Assembly (NCBI GenBank): GCA_963841965.1
Contig: CAWJES010000001.1
Span: forward strand, 62,001-126,000
Source of the DNA: Palsa-459 sp963841965
GTDB lineage: Bacteria; Actinomycetota; Acidimicrobiia; Acidimicrobiales; RAAP-2
Length of the DNA stretch: 64,000 bases
Reading direction: 5' to 3'
The translations under genes were made by a program, and so were the position numbers. The stretch's first letter is position 1. Each line of letters begins with the position of its first letter. The notes under the pieces are model-generated. The model was not told where the DNA came from. It searched no databases and was given only the letters and a program-made list of their open reading frames with translations. Below are positions 27,958 to 37,142 of the stretch, piece after piece.

Positions 27958-30448
27958 TGCGGGTTCCGGTCTCCTGGCTCAGCAGCCTTGTCGATCTCCC
28001 CGACGATCTGGACGTGCTCGTCGCGACGCTCGACGACCTGGGGCTCGTGGTCGAGGGCACCGAGGCAATCGGCGAGGGCCTCGAGGACGTCGTCGTCGTG
28101 CGCGTCGAGTCGATCAGCGCAATCGAGGGAGCTGACCGCATCCGGCTTGCCACGGTGACCGACGGCGAGACTGCGACCGAGGTCGTCTGCGGCGCCTGGA
28201 ACTACGAGGTGGGCTCCCTGGTGCCCCTCGCGCCGGTCGGTGCCACGCTGCCGGGCGGCTTCGAGATCGCGCGACGCAAGATGCGGGGGGTCTTCTCCAA
28301 CGGGATGCTGTGCTCGGGTCGCGAACTCGGCATCGGCGAGGACCACGAGGGCCTCCTGATCCTCGACGCCGTTCCCGGCGCTTTGCCGGGCAGACCGCTG
28401 ATGGAGGTCTTCGGGATCGAGCCCGACGTCGTCCTCGACATCACCGTCGAGGGCAACCGCCCCGATGCCTGGTGCGTGGAGGGGATCGCGCGGGACCTCG
28501 CGGCCAGGTTCGACGTCCCCCTGAGAGCGGTCTCTCCGGCGCCGCTCGGAGCGTCCGACGCCGTGACGGCATCGCTCGCGTCCGTCGAGATCCGCGACCC
28601 GGACCTGTGCGGCCGCTTCACCGTGACCGTCCTGGGCGGCATCGAGGTCGCGCCGTCGCCGCGGTGGGTCGCAAGGCGACTGGAACTCGCCGGCATGCGG
28701 TCGATCAACAATGTCGTCGACGCCTCGAACTACGTGATGCTCGAGCTCGGGCAGCCGACGCACCCCTACGACCTCGAGCGCGTCGGAGGGAGTGGCTTCA
28801 TCATCCGACGTGCGACGCCCGGCGAGCACCTCGACCTGCTCGACGGCTCCGTCCTCGAACTCGCACAGGGGACGGGCGCGCTCGGCGACACCGGCGAGGA
28901 CCTCGTGATCTGCGATGCCCGCAACGTGCCCATTGGTCTTGCCGGCGTGATGGGGGGGTCGACCACCGAGATCTCCGATGTCACGACCTCCGTGGCGCTC
29001 GAGGCTGCGTGGTTCGAGCCGATGGCTGTGGCACGAAGCGCCAAGCGCCACAAGCTGCGCACCGAGGCCTCGTCGCGCTTCGAGCGCGGCTGCGATCCGA
29101 TGCTGGCGGGCAGGGCGGCGGCGCGATTCGCCGAGATCCTGCGCGAGAGCGCTGCGGGCCTCACCGTCGCGTCCGAGCCGCTCGATGCCCGCGGCACGAT
29201 CCCGAGCCCCCCGGTTCTCGAGATCACCCCCGCCGCGCTCGCGAGGACGCTCGGCGTCGAGCTGGAGCGCGCTGAGATCATCCGGCTGCTCGCTGCGATC
29301 GGGTTCGAGGTGCATGAGGACGTCGACCGGCTGCGGGTCGTCGCACCGACAGGCAGACCCGATCTGCGCGAAGCCCCGTTCGGTGTCGCCGACATCGCCG
29401 AGGAGGTGGGTCGACTCCACGGCTACGCCGCGCTGCCCCGCCGGGTCCCCACCTGGACCGCGCCGGGAGGGCTCGCAGCGCGTGTCGCCCACCGCCGTGT
29501 CCTCCGCGAGACGCTTGTGGGCATCGGTGCGCTCGAGGCCTGGACGCCCACGATGGTCGCCGGTTCTGACGCGGCGCTCCTCGGAGACGCACGCCAGCAT
29601 GCACGGGTGACCAATCCCATCACGGCCGAGGAGCCGTTCCTGCGGGGAAGCCTGCTCCCGGGCCTGCTCGGCGCCCTGCGGCGCAATGTGGAGCGCAGGC
29701 AGGGTGACGTCGCGATGTTCGAGGTCGGCGTGGTCTTCGAGCACCCAGCGGTGGCTGAGACTCCCCGCCTCGAGCGAGGAGGCGCCGGGGGAGCGGATCT
29801 CGTCGAGCTGCCCGGCGAGGACGAGCGCGTGTCCCTGGTGCTCGCGCGTCCCGGCGATGACGCACGCACGGCGGTCGCAGCCTGGCAGGCGATCGCGGCC
29901 GCCCTTCGACTCGATCACGTGCTGCTGCGAACGCCCGATCCCGAGGCGGTCCCGAACGGCGTCCACCCCACGAGGTGCGCGATCCTCGTGGATGCGTCCA
30001 GCGGTGCCGCGCTCGGCACCGTGGGTGAGATCGATCCGGGCGTCGTGGAGCGCGCGGTCCCCGGCCTCGGCCCCGATCGTCGGATCGGATGGGTGGACTG
30101 CTCCGTTGCGGTCCTCACCGACCCGACGCTGGCGATCCGGAGGCCCGACGGTGCGGTCGTCCCGAGCCGCTTCCCGTCGAGCGACGTCGATCTTGCGCTG
30201 GTCGTCGACGACACGGTCGATGTGGACGCGGTCAAGGCGACCCTTCGCAACGCAGCGGGGGAGCTGTGCGAGTCGGTGGCCTGCTTCGATGCCTACCGTG
30301 GACCGGGTGTCCCCCGGGGTCGAGGAGCCTGGCGATGCGCGTCCGGCTGTGCGCCCGGGACCGCACGCTCAGCGATTCGGAGCTGACGACCGTGCGCGCC
30401 GCCATGATCTCGGCAGCCGAGACGGGGGTGTCGGCGACACTTCGCTGA
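27957..30448 (+). CDS. pheT: phenylalanyl-tRNA synthetase beta subunit, frameshifted near the 3' end
   Basis: As read, the uninterrupted frame stops at 30386 with an atypical tail. The true C-terminus (RSLAMRVRLCARDRTLSDSE) continues in another frame to 30448. One missing C in the C run at 30311-30315 restores a single protein of about 830 residues. Domains present: the tRNA-binding OB fold (about 40-150), B3/B4 editing, B5 and the FDX-ACB anticodon domain (RFPSSDVDLALVVDD, about residues 743-757). The last helix of the FDX-ACB domain is what the shift removes. The beta subunit is essential, so an assembly error is more likely than a real mutation. The end overlaps an antisense transporter gene. 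Confidence 0.9.
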
Positions 30449-31304
30449 CTTCGGCCGCCGCGGGGCGACGGGTCGCGAGCACCGAGCCCGCGATGATGAG
30501 CGGGAAGCCGACGAGCAGTCCGGTCGTCAGCGGCTCGTTGAGCGCGACGACACCGAGCACGACCGCGACCGCGGTGTTGAGATACGTCACGACGACGGTC
30601 CGCGACGGACCGATCTCCTTGATGAGCTCGAAGAAGACGAGGAATCCCACCGCGGTGATCCCCACGAGCCCGACGATCGCCCACGCCGCGGTCGCGGAGA
30701 GGTGCGCGGGCAGGTGCGTGGCTCCGTAGGGGGTGTAGAGCAGGGCCACGAGGGCGATGGAGGAGGCGACGACGGCGATCCCCTGGGTGCCCTGGAGGCG
30801 CAGCGAGATGATGATGGGTCCGAACGTGTAGCCGACGGCGACGACGAGCATGGCGAGGATCCATACCCAGTTGGATCCCGCGACGTCGAAGCCGACGAGC
30901 AGGGCGACGCCGAGGGCGCCGAGGAGGAGGCCGGTGACCCGCGAGGCGCCGAACTGCTCGTCGGGGTGGGTGAATCGCGCCGCGACCGCCGCGATCAGCG
31001 GCACCGTTGCCACGAGCATCCCGGTCAGCGAGCTGGTCAGGTGCTGCTCCGCGTTGGACATCAGGAGCCACGGCACGCCGAACTCGACCACCGAGTACAG
31101 GGCCAGCCAGTGCCACTTCCCGCGGAGACCCCGCAGCGCGCCGCTGCGCACGGCGAGCGGGATGAGGATGACCGCAGCCGGTGCGGTGCGAAGGAACACG
31201 AGCGTCGCCGGATCGACCTCGCGCACCGCCACGCGGATCAGGAGGTAGGGGAGCCCCCAGATCAGCGACAGGGTGAGGAAGAGGGCTGCACCCCGTCGTG
31301 ACAT
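30369..31304 (-). CDS. EamA/DMT-family transporter
   Basis: 311 residues with ten predicted membrane helices in two EamA repeats. The first starts at LSLIWGLPYLLIRVAVREVDP and the second near LAMLVVAVGYTFGPIIIS. The drug/metabolite transporter superfamily exports amino acids, metabolites or drugs; the substrate cannot be told here. Its 3' end runs 80 bases into the antisense of the pheT end, and the basic tail RSWRRARSSAPNR is the product of that overlap. It is divergent from argC, with only 77 bases between the starts that include the ARG boxes. A CAGGAT box lies 6 bases before its ATG. Confidence 0.85.
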   Translation of the reverse strand: MSRRGAALFLTLSLIWGLPYLLIRVAVREVDPATLVFLRTAPAAVILIPLAVRSGALRGLRGKWHWLALYSVVEFGVPWLLMSNAEQHLTSSLTGMLVATVPLIAAVAARFTHPDEQFGASRVTGLLLGALGVALLVGFDVAGSNWVWILAMLVVAVGYTFGPIIISLRLQGTQGIAVVASSIALVALLYTPYGATHLPAHLSATAAWAIVGLVGITAVGFLVFFELIKEIGPSRTVVVTYLNTAVAVVLGVVALNEPLTTGLLVGFPLIIAGSVLATRRPAAAEVSEVSPTPPSRLPRSWRRARSSAPNR

Positions 31305-31344
31305 GCGACCATCCTGCCAACTCGCGGCGCTCGCGGTGCAGGTT

Positions 31345-31376
31345 GTTGCAAAAGTATGCAGAAGTATGCATAGAAT
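31345..31376 (+). promoter_or_regulatory. ArgR operator (two ARG boxes) over the argC promoter
   Basis: Two neighbouring half-palindromic units, TTGCA-aaag-TATGCA (31346-31360) and TATGCA-gaag-TATGCATA (31355-31372), resemble ARG boxes. They overlap a TTGCAA -35 (31346-31351) and a TAGAAT -10 (31371-31376), 19 bases apart. The ATG of argC is 5 bases after the -10 box. Binding of ArgR with arginine would cover the whole promoter. ArgR itself is encoded five genes downstream. Confidence 0.7.
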
Positions 31377-31381
31377 GGCGG

Positions 31382-32398
31382 ATGCGTGTCGGGGTCGCGG
31401 GTGCAGCGGGGTACGTCGGCGGGGAGCTGCTGCGGTGGCTGGCGACCCATCCGGCGTTCGAGCTCGCCGCGGCGACGGGCGACCGCACGGCGGGCACGCG
31501 GCTCGCGGAGCTCAGCCCCGCCCTCGCAGCCGCCTACCCCACGCTCGTGCTGGCCCACGATGACCCGGACGCCTTCGCGGGCTGCGAGATCGTCTTCGTG
31601 GCCCTGCCGCACGGTCGCTCCCAGAAGCTCGTCCCCAGGCTCCTTCGAGACGAGAGGACCGTGCTCGACCTTGGCGCGGACTTCCGGCTCCGCGATCCAG
31701 CGTCCTGGGAGCGCTGGTACGGCGAGGTGCACGGAGCGCCCGAGCATCTGGGCAGCGCCGTCTACGGGCTCGCGGAGCGGCACCGCGATGCGATCAAGGG
31801 AGCTCGGCTCGTGGCGGTCCCGGGCTGCTACCCGACTGCGACGATCCTCGCGCTCGGCCCCCTGTTCGACGCAGGCGCCCTCGAGCGCGGCGGTGTCGTC
31901 GTCGACGCCCTCTCGGGGAGCTCCGGCGCGGGCAGGACCCCGAGCGACCGGCTGCACTTCTCGTCGCTGGTCGACGACACGGTTGCCTACGGGCTCCTCG
32001 ACCATCGCCACACGGCCGAGATGGAGCAGGAGCTCGGGGCGTCGATCCTCTTCACGCCGCACCTCATCCCGATCGACCGCGGCATGCTGGTCACCGCGTA
32101 CGCGAGGCCCGCTCATGGGGGGCTCGACACCGCCGGGGCCCTCGAGATCCTGCACGATGCCTACGACGAGGAGCCGTTCATCGTCGTGACCGACGAGCCG
32201 CCCTCGCCCAAGTCCGTGCGGGGCACCAACGTCGCCCATGTCACCGCGCGGGTGGATCCCCGGACCGGCTGGGTCCTCGCGCTGTGCGCCATCGACAACC
32301 TCGGCAAGGGGGCGGCGGGCCAGGCCATCCAGTGCGCGAACATCTCTGCGGGGCTGCCGGAGACCTCGGGACTCGCCCTCGCGGGGGTGTGGCCATGA
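31382..32398 (+). CDS. argC: N-acetyl-gamma-glutamyl-phosphate reductase
   Basis: 338 residues. It reduces N-acetylglutamyl phosphate to the semialdehyde with NADPH, the third step of arginine synthesis. The start MRVGVAGAAGYVGGELL is the dinucleotide-binding loop. The catalytic cysteine is Cys149 in VPGCYPTA, and the end has NLGKGAAGQAIQ. The ATG at 31382 was chosen over upstream frames because it begins the Rossmann fold and follows a leaderless promoter with ARG boxes. First gene of the arg operon, joined to argJ by ATGA. Confidence 0.95.
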   Translation: MRVGVAGAAGYVGGELLRWLATHPAFELAAATGDRTAGTRLAELSPALAAAYPTLVLAHDDPDAFAGCEIVFVALPHGRSQKLVPRLLRDERTVLDLGADFRLRDPASWERWYGEVHGAPEHLGSAVYGLAERHRDAIKGARLVAVPGCYPTATILALGPLFDAGALERGGVVVDALSGSSGAGRTPSDRLHFSSLVDDTVAYGLLDHRHTAEMEQELGASILFTPHLIPIDRGMLVTAYARPAHGGLDTAGALEILHDAYDEEPFIVVTDEPPSPKSVRGTNVAHVTARVDPRTGWVLALCAIDNLGKGAAGQAIQCANISAGLPETSGLALAGVWP

Positions 32399-33565
32399 GC
32401 ATCACGGCGCCCCTGGGGTTCGCGGCCGGCGGTGGGCATGTCGGCATCAAGCCGGGGGAACTCCCTGACTGCGCCGTCGTCGTGGCGACCACAGCGGCAC
32501 CAGCCTGCGCCGCTGGCGTCTTCACGCGGAATCTCGCGGCTGCGGCGCCCGTTCTCGCATCGAGGGCGCACCTGGCCGCGAGCGGTGGCGCGGCGCGCGC
32601 GATCGTGCTCACGTCGGGAAACGCGAACGCCGCCACGGGACGTCAGGGGCTCGAGCGCGCAGAAGGGCTGTGCGCGGTCGTCGCGCGGGCGGTTGGCGCG
32701 CCGGTCGAAGAGGTGCTGATCGCCCAGACCGGGCTCATTGGCATACCCGTTCGCGTTCGAGGCGTGTGCAGATGCCGTGACCGGTGTCTGCGGCTCGGCC
32801 GACGCATCGAGGGAGGGAGGGAAGGCGGCCGCGACCGCCATCCTCACCACGGACACGGTGCGCAAGGAGTTCTGCGGGACATTCGAGGGCTTCACCGTCG
32901 GTGCGATGGCAAAGGGCGCTGCGATGCTGGCGCCGAACATGGCGACGATGCTTGCCGTCCTCACGACCGACGCCGCTTGCGATCCGGTGACCCTTGGTGC
33001 GTTGCTGCGAGAGGCGGTGATCCCGACGTTCAACCGGATCCACGTCGACGGGGCCATGTCGACGAACGACACCGTCTTCGCGCTGAGCTCGGGGCTCGCC
33101 GGTCCCGTTCCCCCCGACGTGATCGGCTCGGCGCTCGAGGGGGCATGCGCGTCGCTCGCCCGCCAGATGGTCGATGACGCGGAGGGCGCCACGAGGACGG
33201 CGCAGGTGACGGTCGTCGGCGCCGCGAGTGACGGCGAGGCGCATGCGGGAGCGCGCAAGGTCGCGGGCTCCCTCCTCGTCAAGTGCTCGCTCAACGGCGC
33301 CGATCCCTACTGGGGACGGATCGTCTCGGAGCTGGGGACGGCAGGCATCGCATTCGACATCGACTCGGTGTCGGTCCGCTACGGGGAGACCACCGTCTGC
33401 GCAGGTGGCGTCGGCACCGCGCACGACGAGGCGGCCGTCGCGGCCCACCTCGCGGGCAGGCACGTCGAGATCACATGCGACCTCGGCCTCGGTGCGGGCG
33501 TGGCGTCGATGCTGTGCTGCGACCTCGGGCACGGCTACATCGACGAGAACCGGGGCACGTCGTGA
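32395..33565 (+). CDS. argJ: glutamate N-acetyltransferase / ArgJ, frameshifted
   Basis: ArgJ recycles the acetyl group from acetylornithine to glutamate. The N-terminal part (ITAPLGFAAGGGHVGIK to AQTGLIGIP) and the C-terminal part (FAFEACADAVTGV to the end) are in different frames. The switch falls near 32746, at GCATACCCGT; removing one C gives a continuous 389-residue protein. The self-cleavage site is intact in NMATML (Thr nucleophile), and MTTD-like LTTDTV and KGAAMLAPN are present. Both parts overlap their neighbours in the normal way (ATGA with argC, GTGA with argB), so a sequencing error is the simplest explanation. Confidence 0.88.
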
Positions 33566-34440
33566 TTTCCGACGCCAGGAGCCATCCCGCCGATGTGGCT
33601 GCGATCCTCGTCGAGGCGCTTCCCTACATCCGGGAGTTCGCCGGGTCCGTCGTGGTGGTCAAGTTCGGCGGCAACGCCCTCGCAGGGAGCGAGGATCCCG
33701 ACGCGGCGCTCGCGTCGTTCGCTGACGACATCGTGCTGCTTCGCTCCGTGGGACTCCTGCCCGTCGTGGTCCACGGCGGAGGTCCTCAGATCGCCGAGCT
33801 GCTCGGCAGGCTCGGGATCCGAAGTGAGTTCCGTGACGGGCTCCGGGTGACCGACGCCGAGACGCTTGAGATCGCCCGCATGGTCCTCGTGGGCAAGGTG
33901 AACAGCGAGATTGTCTCGGCGATCAATGTCCACGGCCCGCTCGCAGTCGGCCTCTCGGGAATCGACGCGAACCTGATCCGCGCGGACGCGCTGCATGAGG
34001 ACCTCGGCTTCGTCGGCAACATCACGGACATCGACCCCACGATCATCACCCGGCTGCTCGCGCAGGGATTGATCCCCGTCGTCGCGACCGTCGGCGCGGA
34101 CCTCCTCGGGCAGGCCTACAACATCAACGCGGACACCGTGGCAGGCGCCCTCGCCGCATCCTTGGGCGCTGCGAAGCTGGTGGTCCTGAGCGACGTGGAC
34201 GGGATCCGGAGGGATCCCGCCGACGCGTCGAGCACGATCGCGAAAATCACGGCCGACCAGCTGGACGAGCTCGTGCGGAACGGGACCGCCGGTGGGGGCA
34301 TGGCCCCCAAGGCGCAGGCTTGCGCCTCCGCCGTGCGTGCCGGCGTCGCCGCAGCGCACCTGCTCGACGGCCGCGTGGCCCATGCCGTGCTCCTCGAGCT
34401 GTTCACTGACAGCGGGGTCGGGACGATGGTGACGCCATGA
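33562..34440 (+). CDS. argB: acetylglutamate kinase
   Basis: 292 residues from GTG overlapping the argJ stop. It phosphorylates N-acetylglutamate, usually the arginine-sensitive step. The amino acid kinase motifs VVKFGGNAL, VVHGGGPQI and NINADTVAGALAA are present, and GTAGGGMAPKAQAC near the C-terminus holds the ATP-site lysine. An N-terminal helix of about 25 residues (ADVAAILVEALPYIREFAG) is like that of arginine-inhibited hexameric forms, which suggests feedback inhibition. Joined to argF by ATGA; argD, usually found here, is absent. Confidence 0.95.
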   Translation: MISDARSHPADVAAILVEALPYIREFAGSVVVVKFGGNALAGSEDPDAALASFADDIVLLRSVGLLPVVVHGGGPQIAELLGRLGIRSEFRDGLRVTDAETLEIARMVLVGKVNSEIVSAINVHGPLAVGLSGIDANLIRADALHEDLGFVGNITDIDPTIITRLLAQGLIPVVATVGADLLGQAYNINADTVAGALAASLGAAKLVVLSDVDGIRRDPADASSTIAKITADQLDELVRNGTAGGGMAPKAQACASAVRAGVAAAHLLDGRVAHAVLLELFTDSGVGTMVTP

Positions 34441-35381
34441 GCACGAGGCACTTCCTCGAGATCGACGACGTCACCCCCCTCGAGCTCGCCCGCATCCTCG
34501 CCCTGTCGCAATCCGAGGTCGGACGCCCGCTCGCAGGGCTCGGCGTGGCGATCGTCCTCGCGCTTCCCTCCTCACGGACGAGGAACTCGACGGAGATGGC
34601 GACCTTCGACCTCGGCGGCCACCCGATCACCCTGTCGGGCTCCGAGCTCGGGATCGACTCGAGGGAGACGGCCGAGGACATCGCGCGCACGCTCGCCCAG
34701 TACCACCGGATCCTCTCGGCGCGCGTCCCGGACCACGCGGTGCTCGAGCGCATGGCCAGCGCCATCGACCGGCAGGGATTCGACGTCCCGGTGGTCAACC
34801 TGCTCTCCGACGCCGGTCACCCCGTTCAGGCACTCGCGGACCTGCTCACGCTTGCGGACTGCATCGCCGCTGGGGACGTCGCCGGCCTGCGCGGGCGCTC
34901 CATCGCGTGGATCGGAGACGCCAACAACGTCGCGCGGTCGCTGACGCTCGCAGCGGTCGGTGTCGGGATGGCCGTCCGGGTGGCCTCACCGACGGGGTAC
35001 TCCTTCAGCGCGCTCGACGTGGAGCGCGTCGCCGCGTATGCCGACGCTGCGGGGCTGGAGGGGTCGATGACGGTGCTCGGGTCGCCGGCTGAGGCAGTCG
35101 AGGGCGCTGGCGCCATCTGCACGGACGTGTGGGTGTCGATGGGTCAGGAGGCCGAGCGCGCGCTGCGGGTCGACGCCTTCGCCCCCTTCCAGGTCGACGA
35201 GCGGCTGTTGGGCGCTGCAGGACCAAATGCCGCGCTTCTGCACTGCCTGCCGGCCCACCGCGGCGAGGAGGTCACCGACGGTGCCCTTGAGGGTCCGCAG
35301 AGCCGGGTATGGCAGCAGGCGGCTCACAGACGAACGGCGATGCGCGGGCTGTTCGCCTGGCTCGTGGAGGAGGCATCGTGA
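34437..35381 (+). CDS. argF: ornithine carbamoyltransferase
   Basis: 314 residues. It makes citrulline from ornithine and carbamoyl phosphate. The carbamoyl phosphate loop reads SSRTRNSTEMA rather than the usual SxRTRxSFE. HPVQALADLLT, WIGDANNVARSL, DVWVSMGQE and HCLPAHRGEEV are all as expected for an anabolic enzyme. Carbamoyl phosphate is supplied by carAB (7824-12235). It overlaps argB (ATGA) and argR (GTGA). Confidence 0.94.
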   Translation: MSTRHFLEIDDVTPLELARILALSQSEVGRPLAGLGVAIVLALPSSRTRNSTEMATFDLGGHPITLSGSELGIDSRETAEDIARTLAQYHRILSARVPDHAVLERMASAIDRQGFDVPVVNLLSDAGHPVQALADLLTLADCIAAGDVAGLRGRSIAWIGDANNVARSLTLAAVGVGMAVRVASPTGYSFSALDVERVAAYADAAGLEGSMTVLGSPAEAVEGAGAICTDVWVSMGQEAERALRVDAFAPFQVDERLLGAAGPNAALLHCLPAHRGEEVTDGALEGPQSRVWQQAAHRRTAMRGLFAWLVEEAS

Positions 35382-35911
35382 CCAAGACGCAACGCCAGCA
35401 CTGGATCGCCCAGGCGCTCGCGACCCAGACGGTGACCTCCCAGGGTCAGCTCGTCGCGCTGCTGCGCGAGGACGGCATCGAGGCGACCCAGGCGACCGTT
35501 TCGAGGGACCTCGTCGAGCTGGGGGCTGTGAAGGTCCGCCTACCGGGAGGCCGTCGCGCCTTCGCGCTCCCCGAGGCAGCCTCGCGCGTGGCCGCCCCGC
35601 CCGACCAGCTGCGCCGCGTGCTCAACGAGTGGGTCGTCGAGGTGGCGAGTGCGGGTCCGATCGTGGTGGTGAAGACCCCGCCTGGGTGCGCCCATGTCGT
35701 CGCATCGGCCCTCGACCGCGGGGTCCTCCAGGGGACCCTCGGCACCGTCGCTGGCGACGACACGATCTTCGTGGTCGTCGACGAGCGGATCGGCGGCGCG
35801 GCGGTTGCGGCGAGCCTTCGCGAGCTTGCGGGGCTGTCTGCCCCACCCCAGAGTCCGAACGCGGGACGGACCCGCCGAGCTGCCGGTGCGCCGGCCCGAA
35901 GGAGCAGGTGA
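35378..35911 (+). CDS. argR: arginine repressor ArgR
   Basis: 177 residues from GTG. ArgR is a hexameric winged-helix repressor activated by arginine. The N-terminal DNA-binding domain shows QLVALLREDGIEATQATVSRD (given here as its core helix pair), and the C-terminal core shows the arginine-binding GTVAGDDTIFVVV. A basic, proline-rich tail of about 20 residues is added. It would act on the ARG boxes before argC (31345-31376) and thus on its own operon. It overlaps argF (GTGA) and argG begins 2 bases after the stop. Confidence 0.94.
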   Translation: MTKTQRQHWIAQALATQTVTSQGQLVALLREDGIEATQATVSRDLVELGAVKVRLPGGRRAFALPEAASRVAAPPDQLRRVLNEWVVEVASAGPIVVVKTPPGCAHVVASALDRGVLQGTLGTVAGDDTIFVVVDERIGGAAVAASLRELAGLSAPPQSPNAGRTRRAAGAPARRSR

Positions 35912-35912
35912 G

Positions 35913-37142
35913 ATGGCGAAGAAGGTTGTGTTGGCCTACAGCGGCGGTCTCGACACGTCGGTCGCGGTGCGGTGGATGATCGAGGAGTGGGGCGTCGACG
36001 TCCACTGCGTCGCCGTGGACGTCGGGCAGGACCCCGACGCGGGCTCGGCGACCGATGCGGTCCTCGTGGACCGCGCGCTTGCCGCCGGCGCGGGGAGCTG
36101 CACCGTCGTGGACGCGAGGGCCGAGATGGCCGAGTCGTTCTGCGGCCCTGCGATCCTTGCGAACGCCAAATACGAGGGGAAGTACCCGCTGGTGTCGGCG
36201 CTCTCGCGGCCGGTCATCGTTGGCCACCTGGTCGCTGCGGCCCGCCGGATCGGTGCCGACGCCGTCGCGCACGGCTGCACGGGCAAGGGGAACGACCAGG
36301 TCCGATTCGAGGTGGGCACGAGGGCGCTCGCGCCCGACCTCGAGGTCCTGGCACCCGCGAGGGTGTGGGGGATGACCCGCGAGGACTCGGTCACGTACGC
36401 CGCAAAGTGGGGCATCCCGATCCAGAGCACGAAGAAGAAGATCTACTCGATCGATGAGAACCTCTGGGGACGGGCGATCGAGTGCGGGGAGATGGAGGAC
36501 CCATGGGCCACGCCGCCGCACGACCCGCTCACGCTCTCCCGGGTCACGCAGTCCGAGCCCGCGACATTCACGCTCTCCTTCGAGCGGGGCCTGCCCGTGG
36601 CGCTGGACGGCACCGAGCTCGCCCTCGACGCGATGATCGACGCGGTGACCAAGGTCGCCGGCTCCCGGGGGTTCGGAAGGATCGACATGGTGGAGAACCG
36701 CCGGGTCGGCATCAAGTCCCGCGAGGTCTACGAGTGCCCGGGCGCCCTCGCGATCATCGCGGCGCACTCGGACCTCGAGGACCTCACCTTGGAGCGCGAC
36801 GTGCACCACGAGAAGTCCCGTCTCGAGACCCGGTGGTCTGAGCTCGTCTATGACGGGATGTGGTTCTCGCCCCTCAAGAACGCGCTGGACGCCTTCTTCG
36901 CCGAGACGCAGCGCCATGTGACGGGCGACGTGCGCATGACGGTCAGCGCGCCGGGCGTGCTGCGCATCGAGGGCCGACGGAGTCCGAAGGCCCTGTACGA
37001 CTACGGCCTCGCGACCTATGACGCCTCGGACACGTTCCGGCACTCGGACGCCGAGGGCTTCGTCCGGCTGTGGGGTCTCGGTGTCCAGACCTGGGCCGCT
37101 CGCCAGGGCGACCTGGTCGACCGCGACGGCGGTCCGGCGTGA
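35913..37142 (+). CDS. argG: argininosuccinate synthase
   Basis: 409 residues. It joins citrulline and aspartate with ATP. The ATP pyrophosphatase loop AYSGGLDTSVA is at 8-18, and HGCTGKGNDQVRFE lies near 115-128. A GAAGGAG ribosome site (35898-35904) precedes the ATG. Length is typical for bacteria. The stop overlaps the argH GTG by four bases. Confidence 0.96.
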   Translation: MAKKVVLAYSGGLDTSVAVRWMIEEWGVDVHCVAVDVGQDPDAGSATDAVLVDRALAAGAGSCTVVDARAEMAESFCGPAILANAKYEGKYPLVSALSRPVIVGHLVAAARRIGADAVAHGCTGKGNDQVRFEVGTRALAPDLEVLAPARVWGMTREDSVTYAAKWGIPIQSTKKKIYSIDENLWGRAIECGEMEDPWATPPHDPLTLSRVTQSEPATFTLSFERGLPVALDGTELALDAMIDAVTKVAGSRGFGRIDMVENRRVGIKSREVYECPGALAIIAAHSDLEDLTLERDVHHEKSRLETRWSELVYDGMWFSPLKNALDAFFAETQRHVTGDVRMTVSAPGVLRIEGRRSPKALYDYGLATYDASDTFRHSDAEGFVRLWGLGVQTWAARQGDLVDRDGGPA

